Source: Aphrophora alni (Eukaryota; Arthropoda; Insecta; Hemiptera; Aphrophoridae). From it: a stretch of 64,000 bases of DNA. Made by a program: the position numbers and the translations under genes. The stretch is from NCBI GenBank assembly GCA_963513935.1, contig OY740777.1, positions 18,881,271 through 18,945,270 on the forward strand, given 5' to 3'. Positions within the stretch are counted from its first letter, which is position 1. Each line of letters starts with the position of its first letter. The notes below the pieces were generated by a model that saw only the letters and a program-made list of their open reading frames with translations, did no database searches and was not told the origin of the DNA. This document shows positions 1 to 12,158 of this stretch, piece after piece.

Positions 1-3000
1 ATTATGATGTTGTTACTAATTCTGGTTTCTATGGATTTTAATTTGTCTTTTGGTTTAGTTGATTTGTTCTTGTAATTCAAAGATCTGTAATTTTAATTGG
101 AGGTTATTATAATGTTATCACTAATTCTGGTTTCTATGGTTTTTAATTTGTCTTTTGGTTTAGTTGCATTGTTCTTGTAATTCAAAGATCTGTAATTTTA
201 ATTGGAGGTTATTATAATGTTGTCACTAATTCTGGTTTCTATGGATTTTAATTTGTCTTTTGGTTTAGTTGCATTGTTCTTGTAATTCAAAGATCTGTAA
301 TTTTAATTGGAGGTTATTATAATGTTGTCACTAATTCTGGTTTCTATGGATTTTAATTTGTCTTTTGGTTTAGTTGCATTGTTCTTGTAATTCAAAGATC
401 TGTAATTTTAATTGGAGGTTATTATGATGTTGTTACTAATTCTGGTTTCTATGGATTTTAATTTGTCTTTTGGTTTAGTTGCATTGTTCTTGTAATTCAA
501 AGATCTGTAATTTTAATTGGAGGTTATTATAATGTTGTCACTAATTCTGGTTTATATGGATTTTAATTTGTCTTTTGGTTTAGTTGCATTGTTCTTGTAA
601 TTCAAAGATCTGTAATTTTACTTGGAGGTTATTATAATGTTGTCACTAATTCTGGTTTCTATGGATTTTAATTTGTCTTTTGGTTTAGTTGCATTGTTCT
701 TCTAATTCAAAGATCTGTAATTTTACTTGGAGGTTATTATAATGTTGTCACTAATTCTGGTTTCTATGGATTTTAATTTGTCTTTTGGTTTAGTTGCATT
801 GTTCTTGTAATTCAAAGATCTGTAATTTTACTTGGAGGTTATTATAATGTTGTCACTAATTCTGGTTTCTATGGATTTTAATTTGTCTTTTGGTTTAGTT
901 GCATTGTTCTTCTAATTCCAAGATCTGTAATTTTACTTGGAGGCTATTATAATGTTGTCACTAATTTTGGTTTCTATGGATTTTAATTTGTCTTTTGGTT
1001 TAGTTGCATTGTTCTTCTAATTCAAAGATCTGTAATTTTACTTGGAGGTTATTATAATGTTGTCACTAATTCTGGTTTCTATGGATTTTAATTTGTCTTT
1101 TGGTTTATTTGCATTGTTCTTCTAATTCAAAGATCTGTAATTTTACTTGGAGGCTATTATAATGTTGTCACTAATTCTGGTTTCTATGGATTTTAATTTG
1201 TCTTTTGGTTTAGTTGCATTGTTCTTCTAATTCAAAGATCTGTAAGTTTACTTGGAGGTTATTATAATGTTGTCACTAATTCTGGTTTCTATGGATTTTA
1301 ATTTGTCTTTTGGTTTAGTTGCATTGTTCTTCTAATTCAAAGATCTGTAATTTTACTTGGAGGCTATTATAATGTTGTCACTAATTCTGGTTTCTATGGA
1401 TTTTAATTTGTCTTTTGGTTTAGTTGCATTGTTCTTCTAATTCAAAGATCTGTAATTTTAATTGGAGGTTATTATAATGTTGTCACTAATTCTGGTTTCT
1501 ATGGTTTTTAATTTGTCTTTTGGTTTAGTTGCATTGTTCTTCTAATTCAAAGATCTGTAATTTTACTTGGAGGTTATTATAATGTTGTCACTAATTCTGG
1601 TTTCTATGGATTTTAATTTGTCTTTTGGTTTAGTTGCATTGTTCTTCTAATTCAAAGATCTGTAATTTTAATTGGAGGTTATTATAATGTTGTCACTAAT
1701 TCTGGTTTTTATGGATTTTAATTTGTGTTTTGGTATAGTTGCATTGTTCTTCTAATTCAAAGATCTGTAATTTTACTTGGAGGTTATTATAATGTTGTCA
1801 CTAATTCTGGTTTTTATGGATTTTAATTTGTGTTTTTGGTATAGTTGCATTGTTCTTCTAATTCAAAGATCTGTAATTTTACTTGGAGGTTATTATAATG
1901 TTGTCACTAATTCTGGTTTCTATGGTTTTTAATTTGTCTTTTGGTTTAGTTGCATTGTTCTTCTAATTCAAAGATCTGTAATTTTAGTTGGAGGCTATTA
2001 TAATGTTGTCACTAATTCTGGTTTTTATGGATTTTAATTCGTCTTTTGGTATAGTTGCATTGTTCTTCTAATTCAAAGATCTGTAATTTTAGTTGTAGGC
2101 TATTATAATGTTGTCACTAATTCTGGTTTCTATGGTTTTTAATTTGTCTTTTGGTTTAGTTGCATTGTTCTTCTAATTCAAAGATCTGTAATTTTAGTTG
2201 GAGGCTATTATAATGTTGTCACTAATTCTGGTTTTTATGGATTTTAATTCGTCTTTTGGTATAGTTGCATTGTTCTTCTAATTCAAAGATCTGTAATTTT
2301 ACTTGGAGGTTATTATAATGTTGTCACTAATTCTGGTTTTTATGGATTTTAATTTGTGTTTTTGGTATAGTTGCATTGTTCTTCTAATTCAAAGATCTGT
2401 AATTTTAGTTGGAGGTTATTATAATGTTGTCACTAATTCTGGTTTCTATGGATCTTAATTTGTCTTTTGGTTTAGTTGCATTGTTCTTCTAATTCAAAGA
2501 TCTGTAATTTTAATTGGAGGTTATTATAATGTTGTCACTAATTCTGGTTTCTATGGTTTTTAATTTGTCTTTTGGTTTAGTTGCATTGTTCTTCTAATTC
2601 AAAGATCAGTAATTTTACTTGGAGGTTATTATAATGTTGTCACTAATTCTGGTTTATATGGATTTTAATTTGTCTTTTGGTTTAGTTGCATTGTTCTTCT
2701 AATTTAAAGATCAGTAATTTTACTTGGAGGTTATTATAATGTTGTCACTAATTCTGGTTTATATGGATTTTAATTTGTCTTTTGGTTTAGTTGCATTGTT
2801 CTTCTAATTCAAAGATCAGTAATTTTACTTGGAGGTTATTATAATGTTGTCACTAATTCTGGTTTCTATGGTTTTTAATTTGTCTTTTGGTTTAGTTGCA
2901 TTGTTCTTCTAATTCAAAGATCAGTAATTTTACTTGGAGGTTATTATAATGTTGTCACTAATTCTGGTTTATATGGATTTTAATTTGTCTTTTGGTTTAG

Positions 3001-4878
3001 TTGCATTGTTCTTCTAATTCAAAGATCAGTAATTTTACTTGGAGGTTATTATAATGTTGTCACTAATTCTGGTTTATATGGATTTTAATTTGTCTTTTGG
3101 TTTAGTTGCATTGTTCTTCTAATTCAAAGATCAGTAATTTTACTTGGAGGTTATTATAATGTTGTCACTAATTCTAGTTTATATGGATTTTAATTTGTCT
3201 TTTGGTTTAGTTGCATTGTTCTTCTAATTCAAAGATCTGTAATTTTACTTGGAGGTTATTATAATGTTGTCACTAATTCTGGTTTCTATGGATTTTAATT
3301 TGTCTTTTGGTATAGTTGCATTGTTCTTGTAATTCAAAGATCTGTAATTTTACTTGGAGGTTATTATAATGTTGTCACTAATTCTGGTTTCTATGGATTT
3401 TAATTTGTCTTTTGGTTTAGTTGCATTGTTCTTGTAATTCAAAGATCTGTAATTTTACTTGGAGGTTATTATAATGTTGTCACTATTTCTGGTTTCTATG
3501 GATTTTAATTTGTCTTTTGGTATAGTTGCATTTTTCTTCTAATTCAAAGATCTGTAATTTTACTTGGAGGTTATTATAATGTTGTCACTAATTCTGGTTT
3601 CTATGGATTTTAATTTGTCTTTTGGTATAGTTGCATTGTTCTTCTAATTCAAAGATCTGTAATTTTACTTGGAGGTTATTATAATGTTGTCACTAATTCT
3701 GGTTTCTATGGATTTTAATTTGTCTTTTGGTTTAGTTGCATTGTTCTTGTAATTCAAAGATCTGTAATTTTACTTGGAGGTTATTATAATGTTGTCACTA
3801 ATTCTGGTTTCTATGGATTTTATTTTTGTCTTTTGGTTTAGTTGCATTGTTCTTCTAATTCAAAGATCTGTAATTTTACTTGGAGGCTATTATAATGTTG
3901 TCACTAATTCTGGTTTCTGTGGATTTTAATTTGTCTTTTGGTTTAGTTGCATTGTTCTTCTAATTCAAAGATCTGTAATTTTACTTGGAGGCTATTATAA
4001 TGTTGTCACTAATTCTGGTTTCTATGGATTTTAATTTGTCTTTTGGTTTAGTTGCATTGTTCTTCTAATTCAAAGATCTGTAATTTTACTTGGAGGTTAT
4101 TATAATGTTGTCACTAATTCTGGTTTCTATGGATTTTAATTTGTCTTTTGGTTTAGTTGCATTGTTCTTGTAATTCAAAGATCTGTAATTTTACTTGGAG
4201 GCTATTATAATGTTGTCACTAATTCTGGTTTCTATGGATTTTAATTTGTCTTTTGGTTTAGTTGCATTGTTCTTCTAATTCAAAGATCTGTAATTTTAAT
4301 TGGAGGTTATTATAATGTTGTCACTAATTCTGGTTTCTATGGTTTTTAATTTGTCTTTTGGTTTAGTTGCATTGTTCTTCTAATTCAAAGATCTGTAATT
4401 TTACTTGGAGGTTATTATAATGTTGTCACTAATTCTGGTTTCTATGGATTTTAATTTGTCTTTTGGTTTAGTTGCATTGTTCTTCTAATTCAAAGATCTG
4501 TAATTTTAATTGGAGGTTATTATAATGTTGTCACTAATTCTGGTTTCTATGGTTTTTAATTTGTCTTTTGGTTTAGTTGCATTGTTCTTCTAATTCAAAG
4601 ATCTGTAATTTTAGTTGGAGGCTATTATAATGTTGTCACTAATTCTGGTTTTTATGGATTTTAATTCGTCTTTTCGTATAGTTGCATTGTTCTTCTAATT
4701 CAAAGATCTGTAATTTTACTTGGAGGTTATTATAATGTTGTCACTAATTCTGGTTTCTATGGATTTTAATTTGTCTTTTGGTTTAGTTGCATTGTTCTTC
4801 TAATTCAAAGATCTGTAATTTTAATTGGAGGTTATTATAATGTTGTCACTAATTCTGGTTTCTATGGATTTTAATTTG
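1..4878. repeat. 105-bp satellite DNA array, about 46 copies
   Basis: Head-to-tail repeat with a 105-bp period: the landmark AGGTTATTATAATG starts at 101, 206 and 311 and recurs with that spacing to the end. Copies differ at only a few positions. Most carry one AGATCT (BglII) site in AAAGATCTGTAA; a block around 2590-3180 carries AGATCAG instead. The array runs off the left edge, so its full size is unknown. The right edge is where the last unit breaks off after TTTTAATTTG. There is no open reading frame of note. The monomer looks like two related halves of about 52 bp, each starting near CTAATTC. The homogeneity indicates recent amplification or gene conversion. Confidence 0.97.
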
Positions 4879-6333
4879 GCAATTTAATCCTGTATAAATT
4901 GTATTGCTATTTCTAATTCTAGTGTCAAAGGTTCTTAATTTGGATTGTGAATGAGTTGCATTGCTATCCCTAATTCCTCTTTGAAAGTTACTTAATTTTT
5001 TATCCTAAAGTTTTAAATTTAACTTCTAGTTTACTTGTATTATTGATCCTAAATTCGCTTTGATAATTTAGTTCAGAAATTTGTGAATTTTTACCACTAA
5101 TTCTGGTTTGAAAAGTCTTTAATTTGGCTTGTGATTTAATTACATTGTTATTCTGTTTCCACTTTGAAAAGCTTATAATTTGACCTGGATATTGATGCAT
5201 TGTATTCCTAATTCTGGTTTATAGAGGTTTTTAATTTGGTTCTCAGTTTATTGTATTGCTGTCCCTAAGTTCTGAGTTCAAATATTTTTTATTTGACTTG
5301 TGGTTTGTTTTCTCTAATTCCCCCTTGTAAATCATTCATTTTGGTTTCTTAGGTTTTTAATTTAATTTCTGGTTTACTTGTATTGTGGTCTTTAAATTAG
5401 CTATGAGAGGTCTATAATTTAACTTTGAGATTCTTGAATTATTATCCCAAATTCTGGTTGGAGGAGTTTTTAATTTAGCTTGTGGTTTAATTGGTTTGTT
5501 GTACCTAATTCTACTATGAAAGATTTATAATTTGATTCTGATATTCGTCTCTCATTTGGTTTGAAAGGTATTTAATTCGTCTCACAGTTTATTTTCATTA
5601 TTGAGACTATTTCACTTTCAGTGGTCTATGAATTGGTTTGGAAATTCATGAAGGTTGTTCCTAGTTTTACTGTCAACACTTTTTTAATTTGGCTTAGTCT
5701 ATGGTTATTATCGATTTAATCCCTACTCCGCTCCTTAAATCCAATAATTTGTCCTTAACTTCACATTTGTCCTTAATAAAATTTCACAATTTCACTACCA
5801 TTATTGTTTCTAAATTCACGTTCTACGTTCTATCATTTGGCTTGCAGTTTTGTGAATTGTCCCTTTGTCCCATTTCTGGATTCAAAGGTCGCTTATGGTT
5901 TTTTTAAAATTTCATTCTCACTGAACGTACTATCATCTGGTGTATGGTGTGCTTACATTATTGTCTCTAATTCTACTCTTTATAAGACATATCACTATTT
6001 TAGTAATTTATTTTTATGTTGTTTTTAGTTTCAAGGCCTACAAATACCTTTATTTGTATGTTTTATAGTGTTGTCTCTTATTTTACTATTCAAAATCTAT
6101 CATTTGTCTTGTAGTTTTGTTTCTAATTCTACTTTACATAAGATCTATCACAGTCTGTTCTATATAATTTCAAGTACTTCAAACACCTTCAGTTCTGTGT
6201 GTTGGTATTGTTGTCTCTCATTTCTCTATTCAAAGTCTATCATATGTTTTGTAATTTTACCTCTAATTTCTACTCTCTGAGCTCTATGGCTGGCTTGTGG
6301 TATTTTTTAACATTTGTCCATAATAACAAACAC
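4879..6333. repeat. Degenerate edge of the satellite, about 52-bp units
   Basis: Beyond the clean array the sequence repeatedly returns to a CTAATTCTGGTTT...TTTAATTTGG...TTGCATTG pattern at roughly 50-55 bp spacing, for example near 4912, 4969, 5097, 5206 and 5450. This matches one half of the 105-bp monomer. Divergence rises to the right, so by about 5700 only short echoes remain (CTAATTCTAC, TATCATTTG). I read this as the old, unhomogenised border of the same satellite. Short open frames here are by-products of the repeat. Confidence 0.7.
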
Positions 6334-6660
6334 CCTCTCTCTAGAGTCCTTAATTCCACTCTCTAGAGTCCCTTTGTCCACTTTCAAAAATTTCATATCT
6401 CACTCTTAAAAGTTCCTAATTCCTGTCTCAAAAGTTTCTCATTCCGCTCTCAAAAGTTTCCTAATAGCCACTTTCGAAAACTCCTAATTTCACTATCAGA
6501 AGTTCCCAATTGCACTCAAAAGTCCCTAATTCTACTATCAAAAGTCCATAATTCCAATTCCAAAAGTCCATGATTCCACTTTCAAAAGTGCTTCATTCCA
6601 TTCTAAAACATTCGTTATTTCACTCTCAATGGTCCATTATCGGTTTTCTATCCCTGATTC
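6334..6660. repeat. Degenerate minisatellite, about 24-bp unit
   Basis: About a dozen diverged copies of a unit like CACTCTCAAAAGTCCCTAATTC follow one another at about 24 bp. The unit resembles the CTAATTCTAGTGTCAAAGG piece of the degenerate 52-bp units next door, so it may be a shorter-period derivative of the same satellite. Confidence 0.7.
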
Positions 6661-7482
6661 CACACTCTAATAATTCTGGTATATGTTACTCTTGACTATT
6701 TGTCCTTAACTCTACTTTCTAGGAACTATCAATAGTTTGTCGCTCTTTGTATTATCTCGAGAATTCCTCTCCTGGCTGTATCGTATTTTACTTCATAAGA
6801 CCTATAATTTGACTTGACTGTATACATCCTGGAATATTGAAGTTAAATTAAACTTTGTGCATTACATTTGTATGTTTTAAAATCCTCGGATATTGGTTTG
6901 GTTTCAAATTTTCTAAGGGTATTTTCTTCTACTTACATTTCGATGATGTACTCCATATTTTAAAATTATTTTAAAGACACAATTTGACTTGATAAGTTCA
7001 TTATTTGTGTATTCACCTTTAGAAAGTTTTAAATATTCTTGTTTATTATTCTTAATAATTACTCTCCGACGCTTAAAATTTATACAAATAATAATTAAAT
7101 CAAAAGGACTCACAAATAATAAAAATAAAACTTGTAATTCACAAACAGTTGGCAAATTTCCGATTTGATAACCGTTATTTTATCTTTAACATACATTTAA
7201 ACATCCCTTCTTACTTTGATTACAAAAATGCTTTTTATCGTTTTAGTTATTTATATTTTACTAAAACATTTAGTTAATTAAAACCCTAATAATTTTATTA
7301 GCTTTTATTTTCGTTGAATGATCATAGAAACAACTATAAAACCGTATTGTCATCCCTGTAAAATTTAACTTTTTTTTATTTTATAATCGTTACAAAAAGG
7401 TTATACACTTAGTAAACAATTTAAAATCTTTAATAAAATAAATATTAAGTTTGTTAGCATGGAATTGTTGATAATTAGTATA
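6661..7482. other. A+T-rich stretch, no feature recognised
   Basis: Presumed intron or upstream DNA of the channel gene. Short open frames here have no recognisable domains and are read as chance. Confidence 0.5.
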
Positions 7483-8343
7483 CAGTATGGCCACCGTTTG
7501 AATATAGAAAATGTAAGATATACAAATAACTTTAAATAGGGAACTCTCCTTACTTTTCTATTGAATTAAAATATGTTATCCAAATATTGAATAGTCGCTG
7601 TCATTTTTCAATATGGAGGCCAAATTCATTTTTTATATGGCAATAACATGTTTTTATGATATTTTTAGTTTGAACACGTATTTCACGATTTTTTTTCATT
7701 CTTTGGGTATTTTTTTGATAAATCAAACGGTTTTAGAATCTGCGACCTCTGAAAAATTGGACATTAATTACTGGATTTTTAGTGGTTGGTTTTAATTATT
7801 TTCTTAATCTTAGATTCGAGTAAAAATATAATGTCCTACAGAATATAAGGTAAACAAACAATTTGAATATCTATAGAAGTATATTTTACATATTTAAATA
7901 AATTCAAGCTTGAATACAAATGTTTTAAAGTATAAACTTGAAGTAAAATAAATTATTAAAAATCACTTCTGCACATTGAAATAACCTAACAGCCTTGTAT
8001 TATATATGAATTATATTTTTACCTCAAATTTAATAATAAAAAAATAACTAAAACTGACCCCTAAAAATCGGGTAATTAATTTTTCTTTCTATCTTTCATA
8101 CCGTTGGATTTTTCAAAAAATTCCAAATTAAATAAAAAACTTATTGTTGCATGTTCTATCCCAAATTACCATAAAAAAATATGGTGTTATTATTTTAAAA
8201 AATGAGTTGTCTGCTAAATTTCAAAATTTCGATACCGTATTTTTAAAATCCCATAAAAAGTAGGTAAATTTTCCCAATTAAACTTTTTGTATCTCTTATG
8301 GTTTAGTCATCCTAATGGTGGCCATAATTATTTGAACACTCTG
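7483..8343. mobile_element. Mariner-like MITE, 861 bp, TA target site
   Basis: Both ends are CAG/CTG next to TA dinucleotides (7481-7482 and 8344-8345). Read inward, the right end gives CAGAGTGTTCAAATAATTAT followed by GGCCACC, and the left end gives CAGTATGGCCACC. The left inverted repeat therefore matches the right one except for an apparent 14-bp deletion just after CAG. No transposase is recognisable. Similar interior text (TTGGGTATTTTTTGATAAA, and a CCATAAAAGTAGG block) recurs near 26220-26600, so this is a family. The superfamily is inferred from the TA duplication and CAG ends. Confidence 0.6.
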
Positions 8344-8830
8344 TATAACTCAACAGTAAGTAATCCTTGTATAGATTAACAATGAATAGTATTAATGGAA
8401 TGGGTTACTTTTGTGTTTGGAATCTGTATTAATTACAAAATTAATAATAAAATCTGTACATAATTATTTGAAAATAATATATTTACCTTTGAAACCATGA
8501 AAATGTTTAGGATCTTCATCAAAATTTTTATACTTATTTTTAATCAAAAATAATAGAGGAACATGTTACGAAAGTTATTAAAATATTTAAGATTAAAACA
8601 CATTAACATAATTTTATTTAAGAAATGAAGATCTAACAAATGAAATTTTGAAGATGAATGAAATCAAACAAAGTTGCTATTTTCAAATACAAATAAATTA
8701 TGTAAATTTGTATAAAATAATTAGTTACAAATCTAAACAATTTAAAAAATGATAAGCTTACATATTAAAATATTTTTCTTGCTTTAATTATGATTTATAG
8801 GTATTGTAATTGATTTGTTTGTGTTACCAG
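8344..8830. other. A+T-rich intron sequence before the first visible channel exon
   Basis: No repeat or exon recognised. It ends in the acceptor tract TTGTTTGTGTTACCAG directly before 8831. Confidence 0.5.
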
Positions 8831-8983
8831 GCAACTACAGCTGTCTTAAAGTGGACCTTATTTTCACGAGAGATCGAGCTTTTTACTTCACAACAGTTTT
8901 TATCCCAGGGATAATATTGGTGACGTCATCTTTCATCACGTTTTGGCTTGAATGGAATGCTGTACCTGCGCGGGTCATGATTG
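8831..8983 (+). CDS. pHCl-like channel exon: end of ligand-binding domain, M1, start of M2
   Basis: The exon starts two bases into a codon (acceptor TTACCAG) and ends one base into a Gly codon (donor G|GTGAGA); 153 bp. It opens with NYSCLKVDLIFTRDRAF, the last strand of the extracellular domain leading into M1, followed by the M1 helix containing FTTVFIPGIILV and SSFITFWLEW. It ends with NAVPARVMI, where the Pro-Ala-Arg at the cytoplasmic end of M2 is the hallmark of anion-selective Cys-loop receptors. The open frame continues a little into the intron, which is a read-through artefact. Confidence 0.93.
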
Positions 8984-9104
8984 GTGAGATCTGTAACATA
9001 ACATATTGTATAACAAGACATTTCAATATTTCACACAAAAATTCGACCCCCAGTTTTTTAATTGATCTCCACGTTTCATAGACTCAAGAAACTTAAAAGT
9101 GATT

Positions 9105-9745
9105 TTCCACATTGTCTGTGTCCTTACGTAAGCATGATAGCTGCCACACAAATTGAGATAGGAACATGAAATTTAGTACTATAGTGTCCTCGTATTGAAC
9201 CTTATTCAATTTATGAAGAAGAGATGAAAAAAAACGTGAATCAATTAGCATGGGCAGTTCAAGGGTTAAACAGTTTTTGTCCATACTTAGTGTGTTATTC
9301 AACTAATAACGTACTAAATGATATAACATTTACGTATTTCTCTCCTTTATGCAATGTTATACTAAGCTCACAATGACAAATAAAGAAGTTATTTAAAAAT
9401 TGAAAACTAACCTCAAAGTAAAATGTGAATATGTATTGCTACGATATCCGGTAGGGTCGAGTCATTGACACGAGCGTAGCGAGTGAAGAGTTATTCACAT
9501 ATGTAAGGATTCAAGGTCACGAATACGAGTAAAGAGAGTACCTAGTGTTTTTTTTATTTTTTTTATAAATATGTAGAGCTTTGATGGCTTCAGATATATG
9601 CATAGTGGGTAAAACCCCTTGATCTACAAATAATATTTAACATTTCTTACTAGGCCAATGAGACTAACTTTTACGTTATACCTTTAGAAAATCTGTTTGT
9701 ATTACAAAGTATGAAGGGGCTGGGTAAATACCATGATGGTACCCA
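9105..9745 (+). repeat. Dispersed repeat family A, copy 1
   Basis: It shares with other copies, in order: a CCTTACGTAAGCA...TATAGTGTCCTCGTATTG block, GGTCGAGTCATTGACACGAG...AGCGAGTGAAGAG, a TTCAAGGTCACGAATACG block, ACCCCTTGATCTAC...TTTAACATTTC and TAAATACCATGATGG. No coding capacity was recognised and the superfamily is unknown. It occupies part of the intron between the first two visible channel exons. Confidence 0.65.
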
Positions 9746-11740
9746 TCAACTTCTTTGTCCTCTTTATGAACTGTGGCTCAAAATTGATCTATTATGAAAT
9801 ATTTATATACTAGATAAAAAGCCTCTTGAGATTGACTATTTCGGCAGCTTTATGAGAAGAAAATTAACCGAAGAAAACTGACGGAGACCGAGTGTTGCCT
9901 CATTTTTGTATCTCATATTTATTAATTTATTTATTTATTAAATATTTTTATATGTTGTAGTATAAATAGGAAATTAAATTTATCGCTCCCATCAACAAAT
10001 CTTTCCACTTAATTATTGAGTGAGTGAGGTGGTTGGTGGATGAACACCTGGGAAGGCAACCTGAAAGTATCAATCAATTTTGCAACGCTATTTAAACAAC
10101 GGCTCATGTACAACACTTTTGCTCAACTGTAAAAACCATTTTGCAACAAAAAAGGACAATAAAATTGTACTCAAAGGAGTTATGTTATACAATTCTGTTT
10201 GAATGTAATTGTTGTTTATTTGTTTCGAACAGCTGTTCAACAATTAAACCTGCAAAAGTAAAAGTCGTAAAAGTATAGACGCATAGAATTTGTTTTGTTT
10301 TTTGTTGCCATTATTTCATTTCTATAAACACTAGTGTGTTGACATTTTACCAAAACATTTTTGGTAACTTTAGTAAAAAGTATGTAGAGTTTCAAGTGAA
10401 TCGGTTGAGAAATAGCAATTAATAGAAAGTCAAAAGCGTGTCCTCTTTGTGGGACACACTGTATATAAGATGATCCTATTGAATGATGATTTTAGGATCA
10501 ACACATTATTAAGGAGTGTTAATGATACCCACCATACAGGGTGTGTAGTCCCATAAGAACAATGTTAAATCGTTTCCCAAATATCATCTTCTCTATTGTT
10601 TGTTCTAATTTTTTAAATTATATTTTATTTTAAAGATATGTTAAAAAATAAGTAAGTTCGCTAATTAGATTAATTTTTTCATCATTGTTTAATGAGTTTA
10701 TTTATAAATATAATATAACTGCAATGAGTTTACTGTTTATTTTATTAAAATAAATTGTTGTATTAAACATTTGATCAATCCGTTTTCTCCTATTTGTATC
10801 CTCTAATTAAACGGTATTTTTTTTATTTATTTTTTTTTTTTTTTTCAAAAGTATAATTATTAGATTGTGGAAAAATCTGGAAAATACGACACGCATGTGA
10901 TTTGAGCGACTCAAAAGGAGGAAACTGAAAATTTTCTTTTCGAGGATTATACAGGTGTTTATCCTTTTTCGAATGTATTTAAATACATTTTTCTAACAGA
11001 TATTTCATTCAGGATATTTTAATAGCAAAGAGGAAATTTTTGGCTTTGTCTTCCCAGTTGCAAGAATTGCATAGGATCATTGTTAAATATTGAGATCACT
11101 TTTTATATTTTATGTGAATAAGTTTAACCGATAAAATAATCATTGTTATAGATTGACAATGAATTATAATTGTGAAAGTATAAAACCTAAGAACTAAAAA
11201 AGAGAAGTTGTAATAGATGGATTGTACAGTCCACGATACAGTGTGTAGGCATTAAATTGGTTGCGCCAGATAGTGCCTGTATGCAACCTCCAAACTAACT
11301 TTTAAAAGTTTATGAAAATATCTCATTTTATTGTTCTGCAGGTAACAATGACAAGTTTTAGATTTTACCGAGCCGTATATTCCTCAGGGGCTCACTTTTG
11401 TGAGTACAAGTGTCGCAATACCAAGGGACCTGATAGATCAACACATTTTTCATATAGTCTTGGGTCTATGAAGAGATCCATCTCTTTCATCTTTCCTGTA
11501 GGTTATTTTATTGTAAAATTGGTTTATGAGAAAGTATTTGCAAATTTTTTAACTGTATTTTATTTCATGATAATGTTGCTAAATTATAATATTCAAAACT
11601 TCTTTTTTTAAACAAATTAAAATTTATGTTGATTATTTTTTATGGAGAAATATAGTGTTTACGTGAGTTTTTGTGTGACAGTAAAAACAAATAAACTAGG
11701 ATTAATACAGCTAATTATAAATGCATGATTATGTTTCTAG
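9746..11740. other. Intron sequence with one isolated transposon end
   Basis: Mostly A+T-rich text. The segment around 10410-10475 reads ATTAATAGAAAGTC...TTTGTGGGACACACTGTATA, which looks like the right end of a mariner-type element (TIR CAGTGTGTCCCACAAAG next to TA); I found no matching left end. A second CAGGGTGTGT motif lies near 10536. Nothing else is recognised before the 11741 exon. Confidence 0.4.
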
Positions 11741-11955
11741 GAGTAACGACAATGCTCAACTTCTTCACAACGTCCAATGGGTTCCGATCGACTCTCCCGG
11801 TTGTATCAAACTTGACAGCGATGAATGTATGGGATGGTGTCTGTATGTGTTTTATTTACGCAAGTCTTCTGGAATTTGTCTGCGTGAACTATGTAGGGCG
11901 TAAACGTCCTCTTCATAACGTCGTGTACAGGCCCGGTGAAAACCCTGTGACACAG
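11741..11955 (+). CDS. pHCl-like channel exon: M2, M2-M3 loop, M3
   Basis: The exon begins by completing the split Gly codon (acceptor TGTTTCTAG) and ends in phase 0 at CAG|GTAAGA; 215 bp, 71 codons plus two bases. It encodes VTTMLNFFTTSNGF (pore-lining M2), the M2-M3 loop RSTLPVVSNLTAMNVWDG, the M3 helix around VCMCFIYASLLEFVCVNYVG, and the start of the cytoplasmic loop, RKRPLHNVVYRPGENPVTQ. The M2 residues with the Asn-Phe-Phe segment are typical of pHCl and unlike the TLLTMATQ of GluCl or the TVLTMTTL of RDL. The long overlapping frames here are shadows. Confidence 0.94.
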
Positions 11956-12158
11956 GTAAGATCAATTTGCATTTTGTTTGTTTGTTTTAACACAGAAACA
12001 CACAGCTTTCTATGTTGTTATGTACGATGTTAACTTTGTTTGTTAAAGTTGAGACAAACCATTTGTGATTTAAATAAATATTTCAGTTACAATAAGTAAA
12101 AATGTGTTACTAAATTGTAGAATTCTAAATTATTAAAAAAACTGTCTTTTTCACTATA

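Noticed and set aside
1..4878. Direct repeats with spacers as a CRISPR array
   Set aside because: The whole 105-bp unit is conserved, without variable spacers, in an animal genome with no cas genes.
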